Shown: piece by piece, positions 20,872 through 31,377 of the stretch
Numbering within the stretch: the stretch's first letter is position 1
How the letters are laid out: every line of letters starts with the position of its first letter
From: Nonlabens sp.
GTDB taxonomy: Bacteria > Bacteroidota > Bacteroidia > Flavobacteriales > Flavobacteriaceae
Assembly (NCBI RefSeq): GCF_018401815.1
Contig: NZ_JAGYKG010000005.1
Span: 1 to 64,000, forward strand
Direction of reading: 5' to 3'
Length of the DNA: 64,000 nt
Position numbers and translations under genes: made by a program
The notes under the pieces: generated by a model
The model's input: the letters and a program-made list of their open reading frames with translations, nothing else
Databases searched by the model: none
What the model was told of the DNA's origin: nothing

Positions 20872-22704
20872 TTATTGATAACCAGCAGCTTGTAAGTTAA
20901 ATAGTTGTTCATACAGCTTTGGAGTAGCCATAAGTTCTTCATGGGTACCTATTTCAGCCACTCGACCTTCTTCGAGAACTAAAATACGATCTGCCATACG
21001 TACAGTGGAGAATCGGTGTGAGATAATAATACTGGTTTTCCCTTTGGTAAGCCCAATAAAACGTTCAAAAACATCGTATTCGGCCTGTGCGTCTAATGCA
21101 CTGGTAGGCTCGTCGAGCACGATAACATCAGCATCTTTCATATAGGCACGAGCCAAAGCAACTTTTTGCCATTGTCCACCGCTCAATTCTTGACCCTTTG
21201 CAAAGCGTCTTCCTAACTGTTGATCGATACCGTCTTTCATTACGGCAACAACTTGATCTGCCAGGCTGCGTTGTGCAGCATCATTGATCATCCTATCATT
21301 AGTAAGTTCGTCTATATTTCCTACGGCTATGTTCTCTCGCAGGCTAAACTCATACTTAAAGAAGTCTTGGAAAATAACACCAAAACGTTTTCTGTACTCT
21401 TGTTTGTCAAACTGCGCAATATTGATTCCGTCGAGTAATATTTCTCCTTGTGTAGGTTCATAAAAGCGCAAGATCAATTTGATTAAGGTAGTTTTTCCTG
21501 CACCATTCTGACCTACAAAAGCTATTTTTTCTCCAGCGTTGATCTTAAAACTAACTCCTTTCAGTACATCCGTGTCACTACCTGCATAACCAAAATGCAC
21601 ATTTTTAAGTTCAAATCCTTCTTGAATACTTTCAGGAAGTGGAGTCGTAGAAGCTTCCTGATCTGTGACCTGTATATCTAAAAAATCAAAGTAATCCCTT
21701 AAATAAAGCGAACTTTCAGAAATGTCTGTAAACCTGGAAAAGAAGCCTTGAAGGTTATTTCGCAACCGGTTAAATGATCCAGATAAAAAGGTCAATTCTC
21801 CTATAGAAAGCGTCCCCGAAATCACTTTAAAAATGATAAGGATGTAAGCGCCATAATAGGACAATATTCCTAAAATATTAAACAAGGAACCGTACAAGCT
21901 TTGCTTTATGGAAAGCTTTTTATTGATTTCGTAATAATCACCTGACAGCTTTTTAAACCGCAAGGCGATGTAATCCGTTAGGCCAAAAAGTTTGACTTCT
22001 TTTGCCGTTTGATTATTAGCTCCTATAAAACGTAAATAATCCAGTTCACGACGCTCGGCGGTCCAGCTGCGAGCTACAGAATACCGGTGGGAGCTGAATT
22101 TTGCTTCATTGATAAAGGAAGGTATAATACTCAATACCAAAAGGATGATCAATAAAGGTTCAAAATAGATCAAACCTGCGATTAAAGATCCTATAGAAAT
22201 AATACTTTGAATCTGGCTTAAGGAAGCACTCATCAATCCTACTCGACCACTGGTTTGCTGTCTAGCGCGTTCCAGCTTATCATAAAAATCAGGATCTTCT
22301 AATTGCTCTAAAGTCAGTTCGTTTGTTTTCCTAATGATTCTTTCTGAAGAGGCATTGGAATATAAGTCTCCGATCAATCCATCGGTAAGGTTGATCAATC
22401 TATTTAACAAATCGGCTATCACCGCAACACTTAATTCGATTGCAACATAGGTCCAGATTTGATTAAGGTTTTTTTCATCTAGTGAGATTTGTAAAATAAC
22501 CTCATCAATGATCAATTTTCCTACCCATAACAATATAACAGGACTTAGTGCAGTAAGCAGTCTTGCGATAAAGTTGGTCACAAAAAGCTTGGGACTCACA
22601 CGCCAAATTTCCTTAAAGAATCTAGGTAAGGTTTTTAAGGCGCTAAAAGAGAATGTCGTTCCCTTTTTACTCTGTTCTTTTATGGATGCTGGAACTCTTG
22701 CCAC
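20872..22704 (-). CDS. ABC transporter, fused permease and ATP-binding protein (exporter)
   Basis: 610 residues. The N-terminal ~330 residues hold the transmembrane domain of an MsbA/MdlB-type exporter. The ATP-binding domain follows, with Walker A GQNGAGKTTLIKL near residue 395, signature LSGGQWQKVALARA and Walker B VIVLDEPTSALDA. It acts as a homodimer, or with an unlinked half-transporter. The substrate, lipid or peptide-like, cannot be read from the sequence. The gene stands alone on the minus strand. A copy of the iterated palindrome lies 55 bases upstream. Confidence 0.9.
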   Translation of the reverse strand: MARVPASIKEQSKKGTTFSFSALKTLPRFFKEIWRVSPKLFVTNFIARLLTALSPVILLWVGKLIIDEVILQISLDEKNLNQIWTYVAIELSVAVIADLLNRLINLTDGLIGDLYSNASSERIIRKTNELTLEQLEDPDFYDKLERARQQTSGRVGLMSASLSQIQSIISIGSLIAGLIYFEPLLIILLVLSIIPSFINEAKFSSHRYSVARSWTAERRELDYLRFIGANNQTAKEVKLFGLTDYIALRFKKLSGDYYEINKKLSIKQSLYGSLFNILGILSYYGAYILIIFKVISGTLSIGELTFLSGSFNRLRNNLQGFFSRFTDISESSLYLRDYFDFLDIQVTDQEASTTPLPESIQEGFELKNVHFGYAGSDTDVLKGVSFKINAGEKIAFVGQNGAGKTTLIKLILRFYEPTQGEILLDGINIAQFDKQEYRKRFGVIFQDFFKYEFSLRENIAVGNIDELTNDRMINDAAQRSLADQVVAVMKDGIDQQLGRRFAKGQELSGGQWQKVALARAYMKDADVIVLDEPTSALDAQAEYDVFERFIGLTKGKTSIIISHRFSTVRMADRILVLEEGRVAEIGTHEELMATPKLYEQLFNLQAAGYQ

Positions 22705-22758
22705 ATTTTTTGTTTAGAAGTCAAAGGTACGATACAAGGGATTGTTTTATGGCGTTCT

Positions 22759-22774
22759 CGCTTTCGCGAAAGCG
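22759..22774. repeat. CGCTTTCGCGAAAGCG palindrome, copy 4
   Basis: A perfect copy in the 226-base gap between the aldo/keto reductase and the ABC transporter genes. Confidence 0.9.
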
Positions 22775-22930
22775 GACTTTTAACAACCTCTTTTATTAGA
22801 ATACCATAGAGCAGCGGAAAGAGAATGAAAGCTAGTTGTCAAGTGTGCGTATTCAAAAACAACAACGGTTTGCTGTAGCATCATTTATAAACCAATACTC
22901 ATTTAGTTTATAGGTTTTTTGAAACTCTTC

Positions 22931-23830
22931 CTAAGGCAATTCTTTACCCGTCGAAGCATTATAAATCTGAAACCAGTGCGCTAATGACATCTGGATATTT
23001 AAGGAGTCAACAGCTGTTTTAATACGCTCGATTTTACCAGTCCCCAAAATGGGAATGATGCCAGAAGGATGCATTAATAACCATTGATAGAGGATCTGCT
23101 CTGTTTGGGTTACCCCCAGTTCTTGTGCTACAGCTTCTACGGCTTGAATCAGTCTAGTTCCTTTCTCGGTTTTGGGAGTTAGAAGTTCCCCACCAGCAAG
23201 TGGCGACCAAGCCATAGGGCGTATTTTTTTGGAGATCAGGTAATCTAGGTTTTGGTTTTCAAAATGCTCTAAAGAGTAAGCAGAGATCTCGATTTGGTTC
23301 GTGACTAGTGGTTCTTCAACAAAGGCTTGTAAGGACTCCAATTGCAATGGAAGGAAATTAGAAACCCCAAAATGATTTACCTTCCCACTAGACTTTAATT
23401 GATCAAAGGCTTTGGCTACTTCTTCAGGATTAAAAAATGGTGATGGTCGGTGCAATAACAACACATCTATATAATCGGTTTGCAGGTTTTTTAGGGATTG
23501 CTCAACTTGAGATATAATATATGAGGCGCTGTAATCGTAATACTTCAACTTGCGCTCTGGAAATTTATTGGTATTGAGTTTGATGCCGCATTTAGTAACC
23601 AGTTGCATTTGGTCGCGTAATAAGCTGTTATTTTTTGTCACTTTTCCAAAAGCAGCTTCACATTCGTGATTTCCATAAATATCAGCATGATCAAAAGTGG
23701 TGACCCCTATTTCTACCGACTCCTTGATAAAAGAGAGTAATTCTTGATGCGTTTTATTCCAGTCGATCAAGCGCCATATTCCCAATACCAATCTTGATAT
23801 TTCTAAATGGGATACAAGTTTTGTTTTCAT
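22931..23830 (-). CDS. Aldo/keto reductase (YdhF-like oxidoreductase)
   Basis: 299 residues from the ATG at 23830 (MKTKLVSHLEISRLVLGIWR). Upstream in-frame starts to 23878 would add a poor, non-conserved extension. Tetrad regions are visible: D and Y in FDHADIYGNHE, K in VTKCGIK and H in LLLHRP. The C-terminal NADPH-binding stretch IPILGTGKIERI is present. The protein resembles E. coli YdhF, a soluble NADPH-dependent carbonyl reductase with unknown physiological substrate. It is transcribed alone. Confidence 0.88.
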   Translation of the reverse strand: MKTKLVSHLEISRLVLGIWRLIDWNKTHQELLSFIKESVEIGVTTFDHADIYGNHECEAAFGKVTKNNSLLRDQMQLVTKCGIKLNTNKFPERKLKYYDYSASYIISQVEQSLKNLQTDYIDVLLLHRPSPFFNPEEVAKAFDQLKSSGKVNHFGVSNFLPLQLESLQAFVEEPLVTNQIEISAYSLEHFENQNLDYLISKKIRPMAWSPLAGGELLTPKTEKGTRLIQAVEAVAQELGVTQTEQILYQWLLMHPSGIIPILGTGKIERIKTAVDSLNIQMSLAHWFQIYNASTGKELP

Positions 23831-23878
23831 TTCCATAGGACCAAAGTTACCATTCATTTTTAATTTAACGCTCCACAC

Positions 23879-24454
23879 TATGTTGAATTAATTCTAGGTT
23901 GTTTTAAGGTGGAATACCGCTTCAAATCATCAGCTTGTATGAATAATGGGAGCATTGGTCATTCTTCTAACTTCTCAATCTGGCTTCTATTGGTGTTCAT
24001 GGCGCTTATCCGCAGCATGTTCAATTCATGAATGGTTCATATTTTTCAGAAAAGCTGCTGTCTTATTCAATAGACCGATCTTTACGTTGGTTGTGAACGA
24101 TAGTGAAGATGAAAAGTCCCTTTTTAATGGTGTTGCAAGAAATTATCTATAAACCGATTAGGTTCCTCTTCGTTTTTGTTTGTTATTCGTCAATATTTTT
24201 CTAGTTTAATTCAGTTAATTTTTAATTTCTTATTGATTTCTTTATATTTTTTAAAGGAATTGAACTTGTGCGAAATACAGGAGGAATAAGACTAAACATA
24301 CTCTCGAGTAGGAATGCACTTGTGGATTGAATACAGTTTTGTAATATAAGGTTCTGTTGTTCTTTTTGTAAACGCGTTATTCAGGTAAAATAAGCATGGT
24401 GATTGCAAAAATATGTTGAGTCACTATGATGTTCTCAAATGAAAGCGAAAAACA
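23879..24454. other. Stretch with no supported gene
   Basis: About 575 bases. A plus-strand open frame of 68 codons (23946-24152) is present, but neither its sequence nor its context supports a protein. A second plus frame here gives a coding-like run (HGAYPQHVQFMNGSYFSEKL, near 24000-24060), so the region may hold a decayed gene. I do not recognise it. Confidence 0.4.
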
Positions 24455-24832
24455 CTACCAAATAAAAATAACTTGGAGTACACTTGATAGCGGAGAAGTT
24501 GCCAAACAGTCTTTGCAATTTTGGTGAGTCAGCAAACAGTCTACTAGATCTGTTAACATATGTAAAAGGAGTCCGATTCCTAAAATCCGAAACGGCTTAC
24601 GTAAAAACAAGAGTCCCACATAAAAAACCATGGCATAGTAGGAATGTAACGGGTGGAAATTGATACTTCAACGGTTAGGATCAAATATAGGAGAGGCGAG
24701 AAGGTGGTCCAGGTCCACCAGCATCGTAAGAAGTAAAAGCAAGTAGGCGTTCTTCCATTCGTTATTAAAAAACACCCACGCGATCGCCAACGGGAAAACC
24801 AGGTGTAAAAAATAATGGAGAACTGTTTGCAT
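24455..24832 (-). pseudogene. DUF6122-like small membrane protein interrupted by one TGA
   Basis: Reading minus from ATG 24832 gives MQTVLHYFLHLVFPLAIAW, then a VDLDHLLASPIFDPNR segment, then TGA at codon 55 (24670-24668), then SINFHPLHSYYAMVF and on to LLLHMLTDLVDCL, ending at TAG 24457-24455. Both halves are in the same frame and match the build of DUF6122 membrane proteins: two or three membrane segments with VDLDHL and HPLHS motifs. As I recall the family, Cys stands at the position of the TGA, so one base change explains the stop. The reading after DCL may also be altered. It is probably inactive. Confidence 0.75.
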
Positions 24833-24990
24833 AAAGCTTAACGAACTTGTTTTTTATTTAAAGAGCTAAATTACTGTTATTCTTGGTGGATAGTATGTTG
24901 TTTTTAAGGCAGCTGAATGTTTTTTACAAGATTTTTTTAGAACTTATTTCTAGTCAGTATTTATTGAAAAAAGCTACAGAATACCATAGT

Positions 24991-25028
24991 AAAACAAAAA
25001 AAAGACCCTGAACTGAATCAGAGTCTTT
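24991..25028 (-). terminator. Terminator of dnaK
   Basis: On the minus strand, AAAGACTCTG pairs with CAGGGTCTTT (one G-U pair) across an 8-base loop, followed by a T-rich run. It lies 32 bases after the dnaK stop. Confidence 0.85.
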
Positions 25029-25059
25029 CTTGATGTACCCTATTTAACGGTACTAAAAT

Positions 25060-26967
25060 TTATTTTACTTCTTCAAAGTCTACGTCTTCTACGTCACTTG
25101 TAGCGTCTGAGTCGTCAGAAGCATTAGCCCCAGCATCTGGACCAGGTTGTCCACCTTGACCGTCAGCTTGTGCTTTGTACATTTCTTCACTTGCAGCGGT
25201 CCAAACCTTATTTAATTTTTCAAGTGCTGGATCAATAACTGCTATGTCTTTAGACTCATAAGCAGCTTTCAATTCATTAAGTGCTTCTTCAATAGGAGCT
25301 TTTTTATCAGCAGGTAATTTATCGCCAAATTCTTCTAGCTGTTGCTCTGTTTGGAAAATCATCTGATCTGCTGCGTTTAACTTATCTGCAGTTTCTTTAG
25401 CTTTTTTATCAGCATCAGCATTTGCAGTAGCATCTTGCTTCATTTTTTCAATTTCTTCCTCGCTAAGTCCAGAAGAAGCTTCAATACGAATATCTTGTTT
25501 CTTTCCAGTTGCTTTATCTTCAGCACTTACTTTGATGATACCGTTAGCATCAATATCAAAGGTTACCTCAATTTGTGGTGTACCTCTTCTTGCTGGCGGA
25601 ATATCTGATAAGTGGAACCTACCTATGGTCTTGTTATCATTTGCCATAGCTCGCTCCCCTTGGATTACATGAATCTCAACACTTGGTTGATTATCTGCAG
25701 CCGTAGAGAATACTTGAGACTTTTTAGTTGGGATCGTTGTGTTGGACTCAATTAATTTAGTCATCACACCACCCATAGTTTCAATACCTAAAGAAAGTGG
25801 AGTAACATCTAATAAAAGAACGTCTTTTACATCACCTGTTAATACACCACCTTGAATAGCAGCACCTACAGCAACTACTTCATCAGGGTTGACTCCTTTT
25901 GATGGTTTCTTACCGAAGAATTTCTCAACAGCTTCCTGTACCGCAGGAATACGAGTAGACCCACCAACGAGAATGATCTCATCAATGTCTCCAGTAGAAA
26001 GACCTGCGTTTTTCAATGCCGTTTCACATGGAGCGATCGTTCTTTTTACTAAGTCGGCGATTAATTTTTCAAAAGCAGACTTGGTCAATGTTTTTACAAG
26101 GTGCTTAGGGCCACTGGCTGTTGCAGTTACGTAAGGCAAGTTGATTTCTGTTTGTGCACTTGAAGAAAGCTCAATTTTAGCTTTTTCTGCAGCTTCTTTA
26201 AGACGTTGTAAAGCCATAGGATCTTTTCTAAGATCGATATCTTCAGCAGCCTTAAACTCATCAGCTAACCAGTCGATGATTTTTTGATCTACGTCATCAC
26301 CACCTAAGTGAGTATCACCATCAGTTGAAAGTACTTCAAAAACTCCGTCACCTAATTCTAGGATAGAAACATCATGTGTTCCACCACCAAAATCAAATAC
26401 TACGATTTTCTGATCGGTATCTTTTTTGTCTAATCCGTAAGCCAGTGCTGCAGCAGTAGGCTCATTGATAATACGTTCTACTTTAAGACCTGCGATCTCA
26501 CCAGCTTCCTTAGTCGCTTGACGTTGAGAATCGTTAAAATAAGCCGGTACCGTAATTACGGCTCCAGTTACTTCGTATCCTAAATAATCTTCAGCGGTTT
26601 TCTTCATTTTTTGAAGAATCATCGCGCTTAATTCCTGTGGCGTATAAAGGCGCCCATCGATATCAACACGTGGGGTATCATTATCTCCCTTTACTACTTT
26701 ATAAGGTACACGTCCAGCTTCATTAGTAGACTCGCTATATTTGTTACCCATAAAACGCTTGATAGAAGCAACTGTTTTTGTTGGGTTGGTTACCGCTTGT
26801 CTTTTTGCAGGATCACCTACCTTAATCTCACCACCCTCTACAAAGGCGATAACAGATGGGGTAGTTCTTTTTCCTTCTGCGTTAGGTATTACTACAGGCT
26901 CGCTTCCTTCCATTACTGAAACACAACTGTTAGTCGTACCTAAGTCTATTCCTATTATTTTACTCAT
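25060..26967 (-). CDS. dnaK: Molecular chaperone DnaK (Hsp70)
   Basis: 635 residues. The N-terminal ATPase domain starts with [14 protein letters not shown], followed by [15 protein letters not shown] and [13 protein letters not shown]. The substrate-binding domain starts near residue 390 ([14 protein letters not shown]). The lid ends in a G- and D-rich tail with the conserved [10 protein letters not shown] end. DnaK folds and rescues proteins with DnaJ and GrpE, neither of which is adjacent here, and feeds substrates to ClpB. Two inverted repeats lie 74-115 bases upstream, one shared with clpB. It is transcribed alone with its own terminator. Confidence 0.98.
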   Translation of the reverse strand: MSKIIGIDLGTTNSCVSVMEGSEPVVIPNAEGKRTTPSVIAFVEGGEIKVGDPAKRQAVTNPTKTVASIKRFMGNKYSESTNEAGRVPYKVVKGDNDTPRVDIDGRLYTPQELSAMILQKMKKTAEDYLGYEVTGAVITVPAYFNDSQRQATKEAGEIAGLKVERIINEPTAAALAYGLDKKDTDQKIVVFDFGGGTHDVSILELGDGVFEVLSTDGDTHLGGDDVDQKIIDWLADEFKAAEDIDLRKDPMALQRLKEAAEKAKIELSSSAQTEINLPYVTATASGPKHLVKTLTKSAFEKLIADLVKRTIAPCETALKNAGLSTGDIDEIILVGGSTRIPAVQEAVEKFFGKKPSKGVNPDEVVAVGAAIQGGVLTGDVKDVLLLDVTPLSLGIETMGGVMTKLIESNTTIPTKKSQVFSTAADNQPSVEIHVIQGERAMANDNKTIGRFHLSDIPPARRGTPQIEVTFDIDANGIIKVSAEDKATGKKQDIRIEASSGLSEEEIEKMKQDATANADADKKAKETADKLNAADQMIFQTEQQLEEFGDKLPADKKAPIEEALNELKAAYESKDIAVIDPALEKLNKVWTAASEEMYKAQADGQGGQPGPDAGANASDDSDATSDVEDVDFEEVK

Positions 26968-27040
26968 TATAAATTATTTTAATTAAGATTCGATTTATTT
27001 ACATCCTCGTTAAGTCAATGTTTGTGCCATGACAATTCTA

Positions 27041-27055
27041 ATGACATGATGTCAT
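27041..27055. promoter_or_regulatory. Candidate operator ATGACAT-G-ATGTCAT upstream of dnaK
   Basis: A perfect inverted repeat with 7-bp arms and a 1-base centre, 74 bases before the dnaK ATG. The core GACAT-N-ATGTC also occurs before clpB (9275-9285). Confidence 0.5.
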
Positions 27056-27064
27056 TTTGACTGT

Positions 27065-27082
27065 CACTATCTCATGATAGTG
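27065..27082. promoter_or_regulatory. Second inverted repeat upstream of dnaK
   Basis: CACTATC-TCAT-GATAGTG, with 7-bp perfect arms and a 4-base loop, 10 bases beyond the first repeat. No T-run follows. It may be a second binding site or part of the same control region. Confidence 0.35.
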
Positions 27083-27110
27083 GTGTCGTTCAACTCCTTT
27101 ATAAAGGTTT

Positions 27111-27126
27111 CGCTTTCGCGAAAGCG
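27111..27126. repeat. CGCTTTCGCGAAAGCG palindrome, copy 5
   Basis: A perfect copy, extended to TTTCGCTTTCGCGAAAGCGA, about 145 bases upstream of dnaK. Confidence 0.9.
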
Positions 27127-27505
27127 AGATCAAGACAAAGAATTTAGTGTGTTTTCCTCTTAACTAACAACAGTCAGGCTGATAGCAAGCTGCATTTGAA
27201 ATATCGGGTAGTTCCTCTGCCTAACGGAATTACTAAGAGCTATCTCAAAAGTGAATCGAGTTGGTTTTCTCTATGTTGTATTTCTAGAGAGGAGAAAAGC
27301 CCGCAAAGAATACTACTAACACCTCTTTTGCTGAGATTTATCGAATTATGGGAAATAGCATGCGCCAGTTCTTTCCCATCTGTAACAGGACCTGAACCTA
27401 TTTTAAACGATCAGATTTGATGACAAGCATTCTAAAAATCAGCTAGCATACTTTTATTTTCTATCGGCATTATGTTTACTTTTACCTTGTAAATTTGGTA
27501 TCATA
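27127..27505. other. Gap before the serine dehydratase gene
   Basis: A 74-codon plus-strand open frame (27196-27420) is present, but it has no recognisable features and I do not call it. A TAAATTTG box matching the Bacteroidota -7 consensus TAnnTTTG lies at 27490-27497, very close to the ATG at 27506. No convincing -33 TTG was found at the right distance, so the promoter is only possible. Confidence 0.35.
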
Positions 27506-28954
27506 ATGAAACAAAATTCTCCTGCTAAAATTGAAGCCATCAGTGTGTTTGACATGCTTAAAATAGGTGTAGGCCCTTCCAGTTCTCACACCTTAGGTCC
27601 ATGGCGTGCGGCACGTCATTTTTTAGCGAAATTGAAAGATAAAAACAAGTTGGAATTGGTGAAATCTATAGAAGTAGACCTTTACGGCTCGCTATCCTTA
27701 ACGGGTAGAGGACATGCTACAGATCTCGCTTGTATTTTGGGACTTACTAATGCAGATCCAGAGACTTGTGCCATTGATGAAATCCCTGAAATTATAGACT
27801 ATATAACCAATCAAAAGTTATTGCAACTCGACGGGGTTCATTTGATCTCCTTTGATCCAAAAACACAGATTCATTTCCATCGTAATTTTCTTCCGTTTCA
27901 TCCCAATGCTTTTCGCTTTAAAGCCACCTTAAATAATGGGAAGCTAGTATTTGAAACCTATTACAGTATTGGTGGTGGTTTTTTTGTACAAAAGGAGCGT
28001 AAAAGATCTGCCAAACAAGTAGCTCTTTTTGAGTGTTTTCCCAGACCTATTGAAAAGGCAAGCGAACTTCTTGCCTATTGTGAACGCGATCAAATGTCAG
28101 TGTCACAAATTGTTCTTCAAAATGAAGAATACCTTCGGAGTCCCGAGGAGATCGATGAGCTATTTCGTAAAATTTGGGAGGTTATGTTGGATTCTATGTA
28201 CATAGGTTGTCATACAGAAGGAGTACTTCCTGGGGGTTTAAATGTACGCAGAAGGGCTTATGATACCCATGAGCGTTTGCAAAAGGGAAAACCTTATTCC
28301 AATAAAGAAGAGTGGGTAGAAGCCATACGCGATACAGAAGTGAAATTTAGAGAAATTCTCAAATGGGTTTCTTGTTATGCGCTGGCGGTGAACGAGGTAA
28401 ACGCTTCTTTAGGTCGCGTGGTTACGGCACCTACCAATGGAAGTGCTGGAGTGATTCCTGCCGTGATGATGTACTATATGACCATTGAAAATCACGATGC
28501 CGACTTTGAGGACGTCAAGAAATTTTTATTGGTAGCAGGAGAAATAGGAGCCCTCTTCAAAAAAGGAGCAACCATAAGCGCTGCAATGGGTGGCTGTCAG
28601 GCAGAAATAGGAGTGAGTAGCGCTATGGCTGCTGGTGCCTTAACAGAGCTTATGGGCGGCACACCAGCTCAAGTGCTAATAGCTAGCGAGATTGCCATGG
28701 AACATCACCTGGGGTTAACTTGTGATCCTATAGGCGGATTGGTGCAAATCCCTTGTATTGAACGCAATGCAATGGGGGCCATTAAAGCCATAAATGCCTG
28801 TGAGATGGCCCTAGAAACAGATGCTAAAAACGCTAAAGTTCCTTTAGATAAAGTCATAGAAACCATGTGGCAAACGGCTCAAGACATGAATACTAAATAC
28901 AAAGAAACCAGTCAAGGCGGGCTGGCTGTTAATGTCGCACTTTCTGATTGTTGA
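27506..28954 (+). CDS. sdaA: L-serine ammonia-lyase (serine dehydratase), Fe-S type, single chain
   Basis: 482 residues. The beta domain ([20 protein letters not shown] near residue 15) and alpha domain ([14 protein letters not shown] near 310) are fused, as in SdaA/SdaB. Conserved Cys residues for a 4Fe-4S cluster occur in [15 protein letters not shown] and [11 protein letters not shown]. The enzyme deaminates serine to pyruvate in the cytosol. The ATG at 27506 gives the usual N-terminus. The symbol is by function; sdaB would be equally valid. Confidence 0.93.
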   Translation: MKQNSPAKIEAISVFDMLKIGVGPSSSHTLGPWRAARHFLAKLKDKNKLELVKSIEVDLYGSLSLTGRGHATDLACILGLTNADPETCAIDEIPEIIDYITNQKLLQLDGVHLISFDPKTQIHFHRNFLPFHPNAFRFKATLNNGKLVFETYYSIGGGFFVQKERKRSAKQVALFECFPRPIEKASELLAYCERDQMSVSQIVLQNEEYLRSPEEIDELFRKIWEVMLDSMYIGCHTEGVLPGGLNVRRRAYDTHERLQKGKPYSNKEEWVEAIRDTEVKFREILKWVSCYALAVNEVNASLGRVVTAPTNGSAGVIPAVMMYYMTIENHDADFEDVKKFLLVAGEIGALFKKGATISAAMGGCQAEIGVSSAMAAGALTELMGGTPAQVLIASEIAMEHHLGLTCDPIGGLVQIPCIERNAMGAIKAINACEMALETDAKNAKVPLDKVIETMWQTAQDMNTKYKETSQGGLAVNVALSDC

Positions 28955-28975
28955 TTTTTTACAATTAGGATAGGT

Positions 28976-29095
28976 ATGGTAAAGGACACACTAGCTTATT
29001 GTTTTAAAGCTATGGTTGTGGTTTCCGCTTTTATTCTTTATTTTGGAATGAATAAAGTTAATACGGCGCTTATTGTAGTGCGAAAGGCTAACTAG
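28976..29095 (+). CDS. Possible 39-residue membrane peptide
   Basis: ATG at 28976, 39 codons, TAG at 29093. Residues ~12-24 are hydrophobic (AMVVVSAFILYFG) and could span the membrane. AGGATAGG stands just before the ATG. It lies in the 166-base gap between serine dehydratase and the PH pair. There is no homologue I can name, so this may be chance. Confidence 0.25.
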   Translation: MVKDTLAYCFKAMVVVSAFILYFGMNKVNTALIVVRKAN

Positions 29096-29120
29096 TATTA
29101 CATTTATACACTAACAAAGC

Positions 29121-29630
29121 ATGATGACAAACGACCAAGTTCTAGCTGACCGATTACCAAACATAGAAGAAGCAGTTTTTCAAAAACATCCCAAAAGATT
29201 TTTAAACAAAAAATTGATCGCCAAAGTGATCATTTTCTTGCCTTTGCTGGTAGGTGTAGGGGTTTTATATTTTCTTGTAGAGGACATAACTTGGTTGTGG
29301 AAAGCAGCACTAGCAGCATGGGTATTCTTGTTCTTAATAGCTGTCTTTTTGGCTTACAAAGAGTATTTTGTACGGGGGTATGTATTGAGAGAACAAGATA
29401 TTACTTATAAGAAAGGCTGGTTGTTCCACAGTCAAACAACTGTCCCTTTTAATAGAATACAGCATACAGAGATCAATCACGGACCTATAGACCGACTATT
29501 TAAGCTTTGTGAACTGGACATATTTACCGCAGGTGGAAGCGCTAGCGATTTAAGCATCAGCGGACTGGATCCTGAAGACGCGGCAAAACTAAAGGACTAT
29601 ATTTCTGGAAAACTGTCAGTACATGCTTGA
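29121..29630 (+). CDS. PH domain membrane protein, YdbS-like
   Basis: 169 residues. Two membrane segments (~34-50 and 58-75) are followed by one bacterial PH (bPH2) domain, with YKKGWLFHSQTTVPFNRIQHTE as its core. YdbS-type proteins occur with YdbT-type partners; in Bacillus the pair is linked to bacteriocin resistance, and the mechanism is unknown. An ATG three bases later is an equal start. The stop overlaps the next gene by eight bases, so the two are coupled. Confidence 0.82.
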   Translation: MMTNDQVLADRLPNIEEAVFQKHPKRFLNKKLIAKVIIFLPLLVGVGVLYFLVEDITWLWKAALAAWVFLFLIAVFLAYKEYFVRGYVLREQDITYKKGWLFHSQTTVPFNRIQHTEINHGPIDRLFKLCELDIFTAGGSASDLSISGLDPEDAAKLKDYISGKLSVHA

Positions 29631-31161
29631 TTTAACTATACCTCAAAGACAGAGCAAAAAGATCATTCTATTTTACTTGTTCAAGAGTATTAAAGGTTTA
29701 ATTCTTTACTTTTTGTTTGCCGCTATAGGAACAAAGTCTATGGGAGCTTATGGTTGGTACATGACTGCTTTCATTGGTTTTATAGCAGTCATATCACTCT
29801 TGTCTCCTGTTCTCAAATACATTTATTTTACCTTCCATATAGAAGATGATGAATTGATTATTCAAAAAGGATTCTTGCAAAAGGAGCGAAAAGCAATTCC
29901 TTTAGAACGCATACAGTCTATCAATATCAATCAAAATGTCGTACAACGTATTTTGGGAATTGTTTCTCTGGAAGTAGATACGGCTGGTTCCAAAGCTAAG
30001 GAATTGGAAATCCCTGGACTGGAGCGATCCTTTGCTAGCCAATTCAAGGAGTTGCTTCAAGAACGCAAAGAGAAAATTGTGGAAGAAATGGATGCAACCT
30101 CCGGAGTAGTTACGGAAAATAAAAAAGCAGATTTTAGCGATGAATCCACCACATCAGCTAAAATGTCTCAAGTCATAACAGAAGTAGTCATTCTTCAATT
30201 GAGTGTTATTGATATTTTAAAAGTAGGAATTACTCAAAATCACCTAAAAAGTGCCGGTCTTGCTATTGGAGTAGCTTTTGGAAGTTGGTACAAAATAAAA
30301 GATATAGTAGAACAATATTTTGGAGAATGGTTGGGGCAATTCTCGTTTGAAAATGTTGTTTCGGGAACCAGTATAGGACTTGCCGTTGCCGCTGTGATTT
30401 CTTTCATGTTTTTCTCGGTTGTGATTAGTATGTTACTAGCCATTAATAAATACTGGGATTTTAGTATGGTTAAAAAAGGAACCGATCTAGAAGTGAAAAT
30501 GGGATTATTCAATAAAAAGGAAATTAAAATTCCATTGAGTAAAGTTCAGATTTTAGAATTCCATTCCAATCCGTTGAGGAAGTTGTTAAACTTTCAGACG
30601 GCTCAACTATATCAAGCACAATCTACCGACAACAAGCTGGGTAGTGTTTCTGTGCCCGCTTGTAAAGAAGTACACAGGATTTTATTACAACATTTGATCT
30701 TTAAACAACCGGTGGAAGAAACAGAGCAAGAACTTTATTGCAATCCTTTTTCTTATGCTCGATTAGCGTTTTATGTCATTTCTGCAGTTGCGATACCATT
30801 ACTAGGAGCCGCTATTTATTTTGAAGTATATGTGGCACTTGGACCGGTGGTCGCAATTTCATTCTTTTTAGTTTTTGCGGCTTTTATGTACGGAAAGAAT
30901 AGCAAAATCATCAAAGATGATGATTTTGTCGTTTTTAAGAAAGGATGGATTTTCCCTCAAATCATTATCTCACCAGTCTTTAAAACTCAAGCGGTAGAAA
31001 AATGGCGTAGTATTTTTTTAAAACGTAGAAGAGAAGCGCATTTTAAACTTCATAGTGCCGCTGGATCAAGAGGTCTTAGGTTCCTAGAGGAAGTTGCCTT
31101 AAATAAATTGATGAATACCATCAATAATGAAGTGATTTGTAGTGAAGAAAAATGGATGTAG
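29623..31161 (+). CDS. Multi-pass protein with three PH domains, YdbT-like
   Basis: 512 residues with three bPH2 domains, each after paired membrane segments: IQKGFLQKERKAIPLERIQSI near 85-105, KMGLFNKKEIKIPLSKVQIL near 290-310 and FKKGWIFPQIIISP near 440-455. The C-terminal W-rich stretch is typical of YdbT. It overlaps the YdbS-like gene and forms a two-gene unit with it. It acts at the cytoplasmic membrane; the exact function is unknown. Confidence 0.82.
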   Translation: MLDLTIPQRQSKKIILFYLFKSIKGLILYFLFAAIGTKSMGAYGWYMTAFIGFIAVISLLSPVLKYIYFTFHIEDDELIIQKGFLQKERKAIPLERIQSININQNVVQRILGIVSLEVDTAGSKAKELEIPGLERSFASQFKELLQERKEKIVEEMDATSGVVTENKKADFSDESTTSAKMSQVITEVVILQLSVIDILKVGITQNHLKSAGLAIGVAFGSWYKIKDIVEQYFGEWLGQFSFENVVSGTSIGLAVAAVISFMFFSVVISMLLAINKYWDFSMVKKGTDLEVKMGLFNKKEIKIPLSKVQILEFHSNPLRKLLNFQTAQLYQAQSTDNKLGSVSVPACKEVHRILLQHLIFKQPVEETEQELYCNPFSYARLAFYVISAVAIPLLGAAIYFEVYVALGPVVAISFFLVFAAFMYGKNSKIIKDDDFVVFKKGWIFPQIIISPVFKTQAVEKWRSIFLKRRREAHFKLHSAAGSRGLRFLEEVALNKLMNTINNEVICSEEKWM

Positions 31162-31251
31162 GCTTATGAATATTAATTAAATTAGATTTTAAAAAACTCT
31201 TTATTTCAAAAAGTTGGAAGTATTTCTCTCCCGAAGCAAGTTTGGGACCAG

Positions 31252-31264
31252 TTTCGCGAAAGCG
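31252..31264. repeat. Partial copy of the iterated palindrome
   Basis: TTTCGCGAAAGCG keeps the right half and centre of CGCTTTCGCGAAAGCG, but the left end is changed. It stands about 90 bases after the YdbT-like gene. Confidence 0.65.
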
Positions 31265-31377
31265 AAATAAAACAAAATAGTCCAGACCTGATTTCATTAC
31301 TAGCTATTGAAGCATAGCTACTTCAAACTTTCACGTTTAATAAACACTTCAAATTCTTTTGACAGGATCAAGTGTGC

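Noticed and set aside
23946..24152. 68-codon plus ORF
   Set aside because: No recognisable motif, promoter or neighbour logic; a second frame here is equally coding-like, so it is more likely relic or chance.
24668..24670. TGA as selenocysteine codon
   Set aside because: Possible in principle, since it replaces an expected Cys, but selenoproteins are not expected in this group and no SECIS-like hairpin was evident by eye. A nonsense change is simpler.
27196..27420. 74-codon plus ORF upstream of serine dehydratase
   Set aside because: No family, composition unlike the neighbours, and no clear start signal.
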